Origin: Peribacillus deserti
Lineage (GTDB): Bacteria; Bacillota; Bacilli; Bacillales; DSM-1321
NCBI RefSeq assembly: GCF_016909175.1
Contig: NZ_JAFBFI010000002.1
Coordinates: 395,954 to 459,953 of the forward strand
Direction: 5' to 3'
DNA: 64,000 nt
The position numbers were made by a program, and so were the translations under genes. Positions 8,082-18,202 of this stretch are shown one piece after another. The notes below the pieces were generated by a model. It was not told the origin of the DNA. It saw nothing but the letters and a program-made list of their open reading frames with translations, and searched no databases. Each line of letters begins with the position of its first letter. Position 1 is the stretch's first letter.

Positions 8082-9283
8082 AGAAAATTCTGCTTGCTCC
8101 AATGCTTATTATGGTCCTATGCCTTTCAGGCTGCTGGGACTATAGAGAATTAGCTGATGTAACAGTGGTAACAGGAATAGCGGTGGATAAAACCCAAAAT
8201 AACAAGTATAAGCTTACAGTGGAGGGGATTAATGCCCAGGAGCTAAATAATAGAACCGCAGCCGGGTATGCACCAAGTATTGTATACTCCTTATCAGGGA
8301 ATTCAATAGCAGAATTAACACAAAAAATGAATATTGGATTCTCAAGAAATCTTATTTATTCTCACATGCGAATTTTGATCATCAGTGAGACAGCAGCAAG
8401 AGAAGGAATAACCGAATTTATCGATTTTCTTGAAAGGGACAGAGAGATCAGGGATGATTTTAGACTAATCATTTCCCGCCGAACAAGCGCTGCCCAAATT
8501 TTAAAAACTACTTACCCCTTTCAGAAATCTTCTTCCCTAAAGTTATTTAAACAAATGGATTCCTTTAGAAGAAATTGGGGAGGGAATCCTTCTGTACAAT
8601 TAAATGATGTGGTTAATGCACTCACATCACCAGCGGTTCAGCCCGTTATGGAGGCAGTGACCATTCAGGGAAAAGCATCCAAAGGACCAAGTGTGGAAAA
8701 TATGAAAAAAGTGACTCCAGATGCTCTGGTAGTCCTGGATTCACTTGGTATATTCCGGGAAGGAAAGTTAATTGGATTTCTTCCTCTTAATGATTCACGA
8801 TACTATGTGTGGCTCCGGGGGAAACTCGACCATACAGCCTTTTCTATAGAATGTAGAAAACAAAACAATAATTTTATTACCCTTAGAGCGTATAATAATA
8901 AATCAAAAATAACGGGACACTTAGAAGATGGCAAAGCAGCCTTTAAAGTGAAGCTGCAATTGGAGGGATTTCTTGATTCAAATCATTGCGGGAAGGACTT
9001 AAATAAAGTCGAAACTTATAAGGAATATGAAAAATTAGCTGAAAAATATATCGAGAAGGAAATGAAGCTATCTATAAATAAAGTACAAAAAAAATACAAG
9101 ATTGATGTATATGGTTTTGGAGAATATTTATATAGAAATGATTATAAAAATTTTAAAACAGTCGAACATAATTGGGACAATGTTTTCAAAAATGCAAAGG
9201 TTGAAGTAGATGCTAAAGTGAAACTAAGAAGAACGGCACTGCGGACAAAAAGTTTTATCTCGGAGACAAAAGCTAAGCATTAG
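8078..9283 (+). CDS. Ger(x)C-family germination lipoprotein
   Basis: A 401-residue lipoprotein. The signal MKKILLAPMLIMVLCLSGC has its lipobox Cys at residue 19, followed by the family hallmark WDYRELADVTVVTGIAVDK. GerC subunits are anchored by diacylglycerol to the outer face of the inner spore membrane and are needed for receptor function. The usual length is 370-410 residues, so it is complete. Ribosome site GGGAGAGAG precedes the ATG. It is the last gene of the D-B-A-C operon; the nearby 13-bp inverted repeat probably ends the transcript. Confidence 0.95.
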   Translation: MKKILLAPMLIMVLCLSGCWDYRELADVTVVTGIAVDKTQNNKYKLTVEGINAQELNNRTAAGYAPSIVYSLSGNSIAELTQKMNIGFSRNLIYSHMRILIISETAAREGITEFIDFLERDREIRDDFRLIISRRTSAAQILKTTYPFQKSSSLKLFKQMDSFRRNWGGNPSVQLNDVVNALTSPAVQPVMEAVTIQGKASKGPSVENMKKVTPDALVVLDSLGIFREGKLIGFLPLNDSRYYVWLRGKLDHTAFSIECRKQNNNFITLRAYNNKSKITGHLEDGKAAFKVKLQLEGFLDSNHCGKDLNKVETYKEYEKLAEKYIEKEMKLSINKVQKKYKIDVYGFGEYLYRNDYKNFKTVEHNWDNVFKNAKVEVDAKVKLRRTALRTKSFISETKAKH

Positions 9284-9302
9284 AAATTATTTGCAATGTA
9301 CG

Positions 9303-9334
9303 GATCTCACATACTGCCTTAAGTATGTGAGATC
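9303..9334. terminator. 13-bp inverted repeat after the ger operon
   Basis: Arms GATCTCACATACT / AGTATGTGAGATC are perfect, with a 6-base loop. Only a short T stretch follows about 5 bases later, so it is a likely but not classical terminator. Confidence 0.6.
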
Positions 9335-9416
9335 ACCTGTTTTAGGCAGGCTGTGTGCAAATCCTCGATCTAACCTATGCCTTAATTGAAGCTTTTGAAT
9401 CGGATATATTCATTCT

Positions 9417-10883
9417 TCAAGGAAGATTATTCACTTCCATTGCCACTCTAATACCAGATTCAATTCCACCTTGTATCCAGGCAGGAAAATGAGAGGTATG
9501 TTCTCCGGCAAAATGGATCCTATTTTCCGGATTTGAAATATAAGGACCTATTGTGGTAGCCTGCTCTGGTCTAAAAAGTGAAAAACCACCACTAGAATAG
9601 GGATTCTGCGACCAGCTGTAAGAAGCACCTGCAATAAATTCCTGATATATTTTTTTTCCATATAAAACAGCTAAATTCTCTAAAGCCTGTTTTATGCGAT
9701 CTTCTTCAATTAAACTGTCCCACGGAAGTGTGTCGTCCTCCCAGGTATAGCTGGCGATAATTATTCCACCTGTTTTTGTACCAATTCCGCTGCTAGGGTA
9801 ATAGGAAAATCTTATTGGAAGATCTGTTACACTCTGGCCGCCTAATAAGCCGTTCTCTTCCCAAAATCTCCTTTTAAATTGTAATCCAATCTTTGTTGCC
9901 GGAACATAATGCAGTTCACGTATAGCACGCCATTTATGATAAGAGAACATGGATTGGGGAACCACCTCCACTTGCTGGAATGAGGAAAACGGGATGGTAA
10001 TGATAGCTAGATCACCTTTAAACTCGTACGGTACGGAGGATTCAGTATGGCAAGTGTGTATATGGATCTGTTCTCTATCATGGACAATTTTTTTCACTTT
10101 TTGTTTAAAATGAATATTTTCAGTCAGTTCTGGTAAAAAAGCATTTGGAAGTTTATCAAAACCTCCTGCTATTTCATAAAACTTCATATTAGGTTCCAAT
10201 AGATATTGAAGTTCTCTATAAATCTGTAAAAATGAAAGATGCGGAAAACCTTCTAATGATAGAAGCACCTTAAGCATTTCTACCGCTCCTGAAGATAAAG
10301 AACGCTCAACAGGATTATATCTGAGGAAAAATTCTAAGGAATATTTATCAAATTGTTTTTCAAGATTAGACCAGCTTTTTTCAGAATCCTCGCTTAAATA
10401 CTCCTGAATAGGTTTAGTAACGATTTTTAATAAATCTAAAGGAGCTTTTCCTTTTTCCCATTCTGCAACTGGAAACCTTAAAATATCAGGATTCCTCAAA
10501 ATGTATTTTAATCGTGTTTTTACACCATTCACATAATAAAGATCATATGGGGTGCTATTGATAAACTCCGAAACTGGCAAGCGGAACTTATTAAGATATT
10601 CCAGAGTTAAGTGATGAACACTCGGTATTCTCATGGGCCCCGCTTCCATATACTGATCTTCAATAAATGGTTCTCTGAGAGTGAGAATTCTCCCGCCAAC
10701 TCTGTTACTTCCTTCAATCAGATTTACAAAATGCCCAGCCTTCTTTAATAAAGAAGCTGCCACTAAGCCGGCTATACCCGCTCCAGCTATTATAATTTTC
10801 TTTGGATTATTTGTTTTAGGAAGACCGCTCCTGATCATATTAATCATTTGTCTCAAAGTTTGTGAGGCAATTCCATAAATCAT
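9417..10883 (-). CDS. yobN: flavin-containing amine oxidase / L-amino acid oxidase family
   Basis: A 488-residue FAD enzyme. The dinucleotide-binding motif GAGIAG is at residues 34-39, followed by GGRILTL, and the family C-terminal motif [14 protein letters not shown] lies near the end. Such enzymes oxidise an amine or L-amino acid with O2, giving an imine and H2O2. Length and motifs match the Bacillus YobN group, hence the tentative symbol. About 30 residues precede the Rossmann fold and do not look like a secretion signal. ATG at 10883 with AAAGGGGAT upstream. It stands alone and convergent to the ger operon. Confidence 0.82.
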   Translation of the reverse strand: MIYGIASQTLRQMINMIRSGLPKTNNPKKIIIAGAGIAGLVAASLLKKAGHFVNLIEGSNRVGGRILTLREPFIEDQYMEAGPMRIPSVHHLTLEYLNKFRLPVSEFINSTPYDLYYVNGVKTRLKYILRNPDILRFPVAEWEKGKAPLDLLKIVTKPIQEYLSEDSEKSWSNLEKQFDKYSLEFFLRYNPVERSLSSGAVEMLKVLLSLEGFPHLSFLQIYRELQYLLEPNMKFYEIAGGFDKLPNAFLPELTENIHFKQKVKKIVHDREQIHIHTCHTESSVPYEFKGDLAIITIPFSSFQQVEVVPQSMFSYHKWRAIRELHYVPATKIGLQFKRRFWEENGLLGGQSVTDLPIRFSYYPSSGIGTKTGGIIIASYTWEDDTLPWDSLIEEDRIKQALENLAVLYGKKIYQEFIAGASYSWSQNPYSSGGFSLFRPEQATTIGPYISNPENRIHFAGEHTSHFPAWIQGGIESGIRVAMEVNNLP

Positions 10884-11040
10884 TGCGATATCCCCTTTAC
10901 ATATCTTGTTGTAATAGATATTTAATGGAGATGGATAATATGCGGGGATTGAATGCGAAACAGCTTTAGTATTTAATTAACTTTCTTTTAAAGACAGGTT
11001 TTTTTCTTACGGTATTAGTTACACTTAAGAACAGCTCTAA

Positions 11041-11066
11041 CAAAAATAGCCGCCATTACGGCAGCC
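11041..11066 (-). terminator. terminator for the DUF3231/membrane gene pair
   Basis: On the minus strand, GGCTGCC-GTAAT-GGCGGCT pairs over 7 bp with two G-U pairs and is followed by ATTTTTG. Confidence 0.6.
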
Positions 11067-11131
11067 GGATTTATAATTTATAGGTAAATATTTTTTTACA
11101 TCAAAATTTTATGATCCATTTAAAAAGCACA

Positions 11132-11241
11132 CTTAAAATTGAAAAATCTCAAAAATCCCACTTAAAACTGCATTTACCGCTCTTAAATTTCAAATTTGCC
11201 TCTTAAATTCTCAAACATTCTCTTAAATCTTTCTAAGGATA
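11132..11241. repeat. degenerate ~20-bp tandem repeat, locus A (core CTTAAA)
   Basis: CTTAAA occurs at 11161, 11182, 11202 and 11222, that is at steps of 21, 20 and 20 bases, with a further copy out of step at 11132. The bases between cores are AT-rich and not conserved. Confidence 0.7.
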
Positions 11242-11346
11242 GGATGGCTGCTTCGAATTTTTCACCAAATGCCAGAAAGAAGGCCGGCAAAAGACTAACC
11301 GCCAGATGTTTTATCCTAGTATATGGGTTTATTAACCCTAACATCC

Positions 11347-11799
11347 TCATTTTAACAATCTTTTTAACCCAAACCCTATCGCTAGGCCTGGAATCACACA
11401 CAGCATGGGAAACCACATGGTCCCCAGTAATAGACCGAACAATTCGACTTTGGATGAATACATGATTCCAATGGTAACAGAATACGCGGAAAAAACAAAG
11501 GGAAAATAAGAATAGGGTGTTTTCCCCCCGCCAGCATCTTTGAACGCATCCCACATAGCAAAAAAGTATAAACAAGGATAGAACATTAACCATTGAAAAT
11601 CTGTATGGGCAATTGCTTCTTTTATTCTGCCTAGAAAGCTTAACAGGATGATTTCATTGAAGTGCGCATTCACATTAATAACGAACTCGAGTGTAATAAA
11701 AAGGAATCCTTTGAACAGCTGGCGGTTTAATAATTGAGCAAAGCCTGGTAAAGCGATACTCCATAGAATACTTTCAATTATTTTCTCATTTTTTTTCAT
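11347..11799 (-). CDS. membrane protein of unknown function, 150 residues
   Basis: Four or five hydrophobic helices. The N-terminal motif ILWSIALPGFAQLLNRQ resembles the PGxGQ(L)xN(R/G) turn seen in TM2-like small membrane proteins, followed by GFLFITLEFVIN and an interior AMWDAFKDAGGGK. No catalytic residues are recognisable. It starts 8 bases after the stop of the DUF3231 gene (ATG at 11799, or an in-frame GTG at 11802), so the two are probably one operon. A longer open frame overlapping it at 11183-11593 is a shadow. Confidence 0.65.
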   Translation of the reverse strand: MKKNEKIIESILWSIALPGFAQLLNRQLFKGFLFITLEFVINVNAHFNEIILLSFLGRIKEAIAHTDFQWLMFYPCLYFFAMWDAFKDAGGGKTPYSYFPFVFSAYSVTIGIMYSSKVELFGLLLGTMWFPMLCVIPGLAIGFGLKRLLK

Positions 11800-11807
11800 C
11801 ACTTACA

Positions 11808-12818
11808 TCACTTGCTTTTTGACAATCGTTCATGGTCAGCAGCTATGGGCGGCTGCTCCATCCACCCGTTATCTATTAATAAATTCATACCGTCTTCAGC
11901 TAACAGTCCCATTTCCGTTATCATTCTTGCGTAGCCAGCTGATAAATCCCTTCGCTGGCAGACAGCTACTGCCTCACCATAATATCCAATGGCTGAAGAA
12001 AGAAGTGTCACGATATGGTATAGCATAAGTTTATCGGAAAAAGGTGGTACTGTTGAATCAGTGACTTCAGTCTCAAAAGTCCTGGGAGCATGCAGATTAT
12101 CTTCTTTTAACATGGAAGAAAGAATTTTAAAATGCCGGTCACAAACCTGCCTGCCTCTTTCCATAAAACTTCGCACTTCTTTTGATTGTGTAACCTGCCC
12201 AAATCCTAATTCAAGGACGATCTTCGCGGCTGTTTTTTGAAGATTAAGGTAAGCTCCACTTATTTCGACTGCATTAATCGGCCTTCTTTTACCAAACCAT
12301 CCTGTTAAATAATTTTGTTTCTTAACAAAATCAACTTTCTGATGATTGTTTAAAGTCGGCGGTTTACTAATAATGCCTTTCATTAACAGGACGCTGGTTG
12401 CCTTGTCGTATAATTCCATCGTTTCAGAATTACATTGCATAAAGTATGTTCTTTGATCTTCTCGGATAGAAGTGCCGATTGCACCAGAATATCTAGTCAT
12501 GCCGTGAATGGCCATGATCTGAATATAGACCAACATATAGGTGTCAGTAAATAATAGAGGAGCTTCTACTGTGACATCTTCATCTGTAAAACCTGCAGGC
12601 ATCGGCTGATTTTCTTGTGTCAGAAAGTGGCTGACCTTCTCAAGATGCTTTTCTGCCAGCTCCATGGCATATTGAAGTACTTCTCTTATGGCTGCATCCC
12701 TAGCATGATTCACAAAATAGCGCAGAATACAGCGTGATAAACTGTCATTTATATACTGAGACCAAAGGTTTGCATGTTCGGCTGCAGAAATTTTAGTATT
12801 GTGATTCAGTTGATCCAT
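11808..12818 (-). CDS. DUF3231 family protein
   Basis: A 336-residue protein with two similar helical halves (one beginning NTKISAAEHANLWSQYIND, the other NAVEISGAYLNLQK), the duplicated ferritin-like arrangement of DUF3231. The family is common in spore formers and distantly resembles CotF-type coat proteins; its biochemical role is unknown. The ATG at 12818 follows AGGAGG with 7-base spacing. The frame extends upstream to 12860 but without a ribosome site. It is the first gene of a two-gene operon with the membrane protein downstream. Confidence 0.82.
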   Translation of the reverse strand: MDQLNHNTKISAAEHANLWSQYINDSLSRCILRYFVNHARDAAIREVLQYAMELAEKHLEKVSHFLTQENQPMPAGFTDEDVTVEAPLLFTDTYMLVYIQIMAIHGMTRYSGAIGTSIREDQRTYFMQCNSETMELYDKATSVLLMKGIISKPPTLNNHQKVDFVKKQNYLTGWFGKRRPINAVEISGAYLNLQKTAAKIVLELGFGQVTQSKEVRSFMERGRQVCDRHFKILSSMLKEDNLHAPRTFETEVTDSTVPPFSDKLMLYHIVTLLSSAIGYYGEAVAVCQRRDLSAGYARMITEMGLLAEDGMNLLIDNGWMEQPPIAADHERLSKSK

Positions 12819-13029
12819 TATTATGCCTCCTGCTGGCTTTGTCTGGAATAGGTTAACCAATCATTCGTGTTTATATTTGCATTGTCTAATTGCACCCCCA
12901 TCGAACAGATAAACCCTCACCTAATCAATTAGTACAGCAATGTGATGCGTACCCATCGTCTTATTTATATTATTCAGTACACCTTTCTCCCTAAAATGCA
13001 TGTCAAGCAGCCATCTAAATTTATAGTCG

Positions 13030-13605
13030 TCACTTAATGGCTTTACTTTTTACTTTTACTAATAATTTTGTAAACCAGTAAGCAATATAGGCAATACCAA
13101 TGTCTATAAGAAATATATAAAATTGATTCATTCCTTTTTTATACTGAGTGAAACCTAAGGATTCTTCCAACAGGGCGTACCCGAATGCAAATGCTGCACT
13201 TAACAATAAACTAAATAAATAAAAATTTTTATTTTGTTTACTACAATATTGATACAAAAATAAGAAACAAACTGGAAGAACAGAGGCCGTCATATTAGTT
13301 GCATTAGGCAGTAAATGAGTCAAAAAGTAAGTATGAACCAGGTAACCGCTCCTCCCAAGGGCAATATCCACATAATTCCAAAGTACATGTACCGTGTATC
13401 CAAAGAAAAACAACTCAAAAATTCTGTTTCTGTCGACAAAAATACATAGTAAAATTAAGGGTAAAAGCATTAAGGCGATAACAACCCAGAACTGCCAATC
13501 CCCAAAATCAGAAAATTTATTCCAATAAGAAGAGTATAACGAGTTCAACTCAGCGTTTTTATGATTGATTTGTTCCCAATACTCCTTAAAATCCACAAAA
13601 ATCAT
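13030..13605 (-). CDS. CBO0543-family membrane protein
   Basis: A 191-residue membrane protein with about five helices. Conserved-looking features are YTVHVLWNYVDIALGRSGY, LLPNATNMTASVLPVCFLFLYQY and the FGYALLEESLGF segment, as in the CBO0543 group of Bacillaceae and clostridial membrane proteins. Function unknown. Start at 13605 with GGAGGATG a few bases upstream. It is a single gene. A second member of the group lies at 48.7-49.2 kb. Confidence 0.72.
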   Translation of the reverse strand: MIFVDFKEYWEQINHKNAELNSLYSSYWNKFSDFGDWQFWVVIALMLLPLILLCIFVDRNRIFELFFFGYTVHVLWNYVDIALGRSGYLVHTYFLTHLLPNATNMTASVLPVCFLFLYQYCSKQNKNFYLFSLLLSAAFAFGYALLEESLGFTQYKKGMNQFYIFLIDIGIAYIAYWFTKLLVKVKSKAIK

Positions 13606-13956
13606 CCTCCAAGCGTCATGATTCTATTTTCTTTCCTGCTATGGTTTTTATACCTATTTTTCACCCTCAAACATACAAACGTTTATAGGTTCCGCGGACA
13701 AAGAATTTAAGGAGCTTATTTTTCAAGTTCGAATTTTCATTTGAATGGAGAAATTAAGATTTAGCCTTAAATAACATAAAAGACTGCAATAGCAGCCTCA
13801 TTCAAATACAGAGGGTGCCCTGACGTACGATAAATACCAATGATGTGCCATTCAGCCACATTTATTAAACTCTTTTTTGTAAATTTAAACTGAAGATTAA
13901 CAAAGGTTTACCTTAAGATAAAAATAAAAGCTGCCCTCACTTAAGGGCAGCCGGAT
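13606..13956. other. intergenic
   Basis: Apart from the VanW terminator at 13930-13951 I see no gene. The promoter region of the CBO0543-type gene must lie in 13610-13720. Confidence 0.4.
13930..13951 (-). terminator. terminator of the VanW-family gene
   Basis: Arms GCTGCCCT / AGGGCAGC with a 6-base loop. On the minus strand it is followed by TTTTATTTTT. Confidence 0.85.
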
Positions 13957-14775
13957 TCATAAACTACTTTCCAACAATGGTTCGTACATCATGATCGCAT
14001 GATTTTCTGTGATATACTCATCATCAATTAACTGGTCGAGCTGATTATATTTTTTTCTGTATATCGTGTTATGCCTAATGTAGCTTCCCCAATAAGCCAT
14101 TGTCATATCATGTTCTTTCTGGTAAACCTGATAGGTATATAACGGCGGGCTGTCTGAGCGCCATTCACCCACTAGATGATCGTTTGTCAGATGCAAAATA
14201 AGCTGGAAAGATTGATTGGTGTTGTTTTTGATTTGGAGATCCAAATAATTAAAGGAACAAGTCGCGCCACTGCCAAATGGCTGTGTTCTGCCTGAATCCG
14301 GGAAAACGTCGAAGCTGTGCCGGTGGCGTTCTGTTACAGTCAGCCCTGTATGCAGGGTCATCCAGTAAATTATGTTAGATAATTGACACAGCCCTCCTCC
14401 AACTCCGCTCATAAATCGGCCATAATGAAGGACCATACCATGAACATAACCTTTTCTTTTTGACGGCTTTCCTATTAATTTCCAATATGAAAAGGTTTCC
14501 CCCGGCTTAATGATGATTCCATTTAGTTTTTGTGCAGCAATCTTTAAATTGATCACCTTATTCTACTGATACCACATATCAACATCCTTTAGCTGTCTCA
14601 TAAGCAAAGTTTGATGACCGGTTATCTTGTAAGCCAGTTGATCTAGCTCTTGGTATTTCGCATATTTGTTCCCGTCAAAAAACCATCTTGCATACCTTTT
14701 ATACGTATAAAATAATTTGCCTGTCTGAATTCTTATTCTTGACCGGTTTTTAGGTCGTAGATCAACCAGATTCAT
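13957..14775 (-). pseudogene. VanW-family gene interrupted by one in-frame amber codon
   Basis: A 272-codon reading frame coding for a VanW-family protein, interrupted at TAG 14565-14563. Before the stop it reads RPKNRSRIRIQTGKLFYTYK ... LKDVDMWYQ. After it the same frame continues NKVINLKIAAQKLNGIIIKP, then ETFSYWKLIG, GVGGGLCQLSN and YWMTLHTGLTVTERHRHSFD, all VanW hallmarks. The two parts are exactly in frame, so a single base change explains the break. The downstream part could restart at GTG 14556 without a good ribosome site. VanW is an accessory protein of glycopeptide-resistance clusters with unknown chemistry. Chromosomal relatives of this length are common in Bacillus, so resistance should not be assumed. 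Confidence 0.82.
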
Positions 14776-14867
14776 ATTTCCCCGCCTTAAAGTTTATAAG
14801 TATATTCGTTTAATAACTTCTATTTAATGGCAGGTAAATCCTTCTCAGCTCCGTTTAGTCAAAAAAA

Positions 14868-14886
14868 AGAGCAGGCATCATGCTCT
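14868..14886 (-). terminator. terminator of the SNF2 helicase gene
   Basis: Arms AGAGCA / TGCTCT with a 7-base loop, followed on the minus strand by eight T residues. It lies about 95 bases beyond the helicase stop codon. Confidence 0.7.
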
Positions 14887-14980
14887 GCTCGTTGACTCTG
14901 CTGTTAAATCAATCTCCATCCTGTAGATTTCCTTTTTCCAAAAGAGCAAGGAATCCCAAACAAGGTCACTTCTCTATAAA

Positions 14981-17900
14981 TTATAACAATAATATTTCCT
15001 TGATATCCTCTTCAGTAAGCCAGGACGCTGAGGCGTTATCCTTTAAATCGATAATTTGTTCAATTAAATGTCTTTTTTTGTCTTGTAATTGATTAATTTT
15101 TTCCTCGATAGTCCCGCTGGCAACCAGCTTGATTACTTCTACAACGTTTGTTTGGCCGATCCGATGGGCACGATCGGCTGCCTGCTCGTCTACTGCAGGA
15201 TTCCACCATAAATCATATAAGATGACGGTATCTGCTCCTGTGAGGTTAAGGCCGGTACCTCCTGCTTTCAAAGAAACAAGGAACAAATCACGTTCACCTG
15301 CATTAAATTGACTGCATATCTCCACTCGTTGTGCTGAAGGGGTTTGTCCATCAAGGTAGAAAAATGGCCGCCCCTGACCCGCTAACTCTCTGCCGATTAG
15401 CTCAAGCATTTTGGTGAATTGGGAAAAAATTAACACTCTTCTACCAGAAAGCTTTGATTCTTTAAGGATTTCCATCAACTGTTCGAATTTTGCAGAGCTT
15501 CCTTTATAGCCGTCTACAAATAAAGCCGGGTGGCAGCAAATCTGCCGTAAACGAGTCAATCCGGCCAGGACTTTAATCCGATTTTTCCTCAATGTATCCT
15601 TGTCCAGATGCTTTAATGTATCGTGCCTGAGCTTTGCCAAATAGGCAGCATATAGCTTCTTTTGATCCGGAAGCAGTTCTGCTGACTCTATATACTCCTT
15701 TTTTTCAGGAAGCTCAGAAAGTACCTCTTCTTTCAGCCTGCGTAGCAGAAAAGGACGTATTCTTCTGGCAATCGTTTTCCTTGGGAGGTTGCTGTACTCC
15801 TTAATCCCCTTAAACAAGCCGGGAAAGACGACATAAAAAATAGACCAAAGATCTTCCAATGAATTTTCTACAGGTGTACCAGTAAGAGCAAAGCGATAGT
15901 CGGCAGTAATTCTCTTTACAGCTCTTGCCGTCTGTGTCAATGGATTTTTGAATGATTGTGCTTCATCAAAAAATACCGAGTGGAAGGCTTGTTTTTCAAA
16001 CCACTTAATATCCCGGCGTATCAAAGGGTAGGAAGTCACCACAACATCTATATCCTTAAGACTCTCCTGTAAATGATTTCTCTCTGTTTTATTTCCATCC
16101 ATCACCACTGTCTGTACATGCGGAGCAAATTTAATGAACTCACTTAGCCAGTTATATGTTAAAGAGGACGGGCAGACAATCAGGACGGGCAGCTTAGTTT
16201 TACGAATTTCCGGAAGCACCGATAAAATGTATGTGATGCTCTGAAGGGTTTTACCAAGGCCCATATCATCAGCTAGAATGCCTCCGAATCCATAGTGGGC
16301 AAGTGTTTTCATCCATTTATAGCCTAGTTTTTGATAGTCACGGAGAATAGGTTCTACAATCTCTGGCACCTTAAATTCCAGGCTGCCAGGAACGCGTATA
16401 TGTTCCAGGAATTCATGCAGTGATTTTTCTTCAATAAGATTTTTACTTTCTTCTATAGAATCCAGAAGCTCAATTCCTTTTGCGAGAGGTAATCGAAGGC
16501 CGCCGGCAAGATCTTCATGTTTTTTCGGAAGGGCCTGTAGAAAATGATGGACTTCTTCAAATTCCCTTGTTTCGAGCGATAATAGGGATCCGTTACGCAA
16601 GCGATAATACTTGCGTTTTTCCTCTAAAGCCAAAAGAATCTCACGGATGTGTTTTTCATGGATGCCATCCATCTCAAATTTGAATTCCAGCCAGTTCGTC
16701 CTTTCTTTTTTGACTCCTACCCTTATCTTCGGGGCAGCATTTCCTCTGAAGATCCGGTTTCTCACTGCTGTAGTCGCATAAATTTGTACTAATTTTTCTA
16801 GTTTTGGAACGAGATGATTTAAAAACTGATACTCCAGTTCTTCATTATGCAGAAAATAACCGCCGTCTGTCTTTGTAAACGATGCATCCTCCATCAGCTG
16901 AAGAATCGAATCCTCTTTTTCCATATCCCTTAAGACGAAAGAACCTGACGGGGCTTCCCGGATTTCCAGGGGATTAATCACGATAGAATCATAATGAAAC
17001 TCAAGCCCTGCCAGAAGGCGGTTCTTCACTCGATCCAGATATAGTTTTCCGGTTAAAGGTGTTTTTCCAACCTTTCCGGAAATAAAGCCAGATATATGAA
17101 CATGACCTATTCTATTTAAACTTGGAACCACTTTTTCTAGAAATAGTTCCAACTGATCCTTATGAATGGGTATTTGATTCGTTCCAGCATCCTTCAGCAT
17201 CTGCTTTAAATCTTTAAGCCGTTTGGAATCCTCACTGTTAAGCTGAACCAATTTCCCTTCAGATAAAACTGAGTTATATGAGTGGAACACCAGTAAGCGA
17301 TTCATACCTTCAATCTTCAAACGGCATTCTTTTCCATCTGTTTGGGCAAGGTCGAACTCTAAAGGCAGCTGTTCCTTCGTAACTTTTATACCATCATATT
17401 CCCTGCCGTCATACGTAAGCTTAACTAATGGGGCCTTAGCAAGTACAAGCAGCAGCCGTGCCCAGGAAGATGGCGGAATGATCAACGTATTTTGGCTGTT
17501 TTGATAAGCAGAATCATCTGGCAGATTTTCAGCAGCCATTTTTTCATCTTGTACAATTTGGATAAGCTCCTGAATAACATCATCGGTTTCCTTTTGAAAG
17601 CAGTGAAGCTTCGGGTCAAAAGTTATAGAGCTGGAAAGTAAATTAGGTTTTCCTTCTTTCACCTGCTCCAAAAAATTCCGTATATCTATAAGATGGATTG
17701 GACCGATTTTTATTTTTATTCCAAAAAGCTTTGATTCGTTGCCCATGGTGACGGGCTCACACAAGAACTCTGCATCAAGCATTTGCCTGGTATCAAAATG
17801 AAGCTGCAGGCCGCTTGGCCGCTTAGATGTTTCACCGAAAAGACTAAGCAAATTTTCTGTAAGCGATGATTCTTTTGATTCAGTGAGACCTTCTTTTGGA

Positions 17901-18202
17901 AGAATGGGGATCCTGCCTTTCCGATTATATTCATTTACTGAAAGCAGTACAGCCGCTACATGCTGACATTTCTGTTGAAAGGAAGCTAGAGAAGGACAGC
18001 TGCATGCTGCGCGGATGTTTCCGTTTGGCTCTATGTCTAAGGTCACATGGAATTCTTCCACCCCTGTCACCGTTGCTGAACACTGATGAGGATTATACTT
18101 CACCAAGGTTACTTTATTAGCGCGGTAAAAAGCGTCACCTCTTTTAAAGGAGACGGTACCGCACATTTCTATGATCTTTTTTTTATCTATCTTTACGTTC
18201 AA
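14981..18202 (-). CDS. ywqA: SWIM zinc-finger SNF2-family DNA helicase
   Basis: A 1073-residue Swi2/Snf2 ATPase. A SWIM zinc-binding motif lies at Cys67-x-Cys69...Cys79-x-His81. A long middle domain (~100-620, bacterial SNF2-associated type) follows. The motor begins at about 645 (DDMGLGKT, Walker A), has DEAQ at ~746, LTGTPVEN at ~779 and the second RecA lobe ending DRAHRIGQ near 1014. It resembles Bacillus YwqA, a cytoplasmic DNA translocase of uncertain role. The TTG at 18202 follows GGAAGGAG by 7 bases. It is a single long gene with no co-transcribed partner visible. Confidence 0.9.
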   Translation of the reverse strand: MNVKIDKKKIIEMCGTVSFKRGDAFYRANKVTLVKYNPHQCSATVTGVEEFHVTLDIEPNGNIRAACSCPSLASFQQKCQHVAAVLLSVNEYNRKGRIPILPKEGLTESKESSLTENLLSLFGETSKRPSGLQLHFDTRQMLDAEFLCEPVTMGNESKLFGIKIKIGPIHLIDIRNFLEQVKEGKPNLLSSSITFDPKLHCFQKETDDVIQELIQIVQDEKMAAENLPDDSAYQNSQNTLIIPPSSWARLLLVLAKAPLVKLTYDGREYDGIKVTKEQLPLEFDLAQTDGKECRLKIEGMNRLLVFHSYNSVLSEGKLVQLNSEDSKRLKDLKQMLKDAGTNQIPIHKDQLELFLEKVVPSLNRIGHVHISGFISGKVGKTPLTGKLYLDRVKNRLLAGLEFHYDSIVINPLEIREAPSGSFVLRDMEKEDSILQLMEDASFTKTDGGYFLHNEELEYQFLNHLVPKLEKLVQIYATTAVRNRIFRGNAAPKIRVGVKKERTNWLEFKFEMDGIHEKHIREILLALEEKRKYYRLRNGSLLSLETREFEEVHHFLQALPKKHEDLAGGLRLPLAKGIELLDSIEESKNLIEEKSLHEFLEHIRVPGSLEFKVPEIVEPILRDYQKLGYKWMKTLAHYGFGGILADDMGLGKTLQSITYILSVLPEIRKTKLPVLIVCPSSLTYNWLSEFIKFAPHVQTVVMDGNKTERNHLQESLKDIDVVVTSYPLIRRDIKWFEKQAFHSVFFDEAQSFKNPLTQTARAVKRITADYRFALTGTPVENSLEDLWSIFYVVFPGLFKGIKEYSNLPRKTIARRIRPFLLRRLKEEVLSELPEKKEYIESAELLPDQKKLYAAYLAKLRHDTLKHLDKDTLRKNRIKVLAGLTRLRQICCHPALFVDGYKGSSAKFEQLMEILKESKLSGRRVLIFSQFTKMLELIGRELAGQGRPFFYLDGQTPSAQRVEICSQFNAGERDLFLVSLKAGGTGLNLTGADTVILYDLWWNPAVDEQAADRAHRIGQTNVVEVIKLVASGTIEEKINQLQDKKRHLIEQIIDLKDNASASWLTEEDIKEILLL

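Larger units (their letters stand above)
10884..11346. other. intergenic, contains a terminator and a 20-bp phased repeat
   Basis: No gene seen. It contains the terminator at 11048-11066 and repeat locus A (11132-11241), listed separately. Confidence 0.5.

Noticed and set aside
11183..11593. 136-codon minus-strand frame
   Set aside because: Overlaps the membrane-protein gene in another frame, runs through repeat locus A, no start site.
13606..13760. Sigma-B promoter before the CBO0543-type gene
   Set aside because: GTTTGA and AGGTAT are present but only 11 bases apart, and the -10 is imperfect.
13957..14775. Glycopeptide-resistance determinant
   Set aside because: VanW alone does not confer resistance, no vanHAX-type genes are near, and the gene is interrupted.
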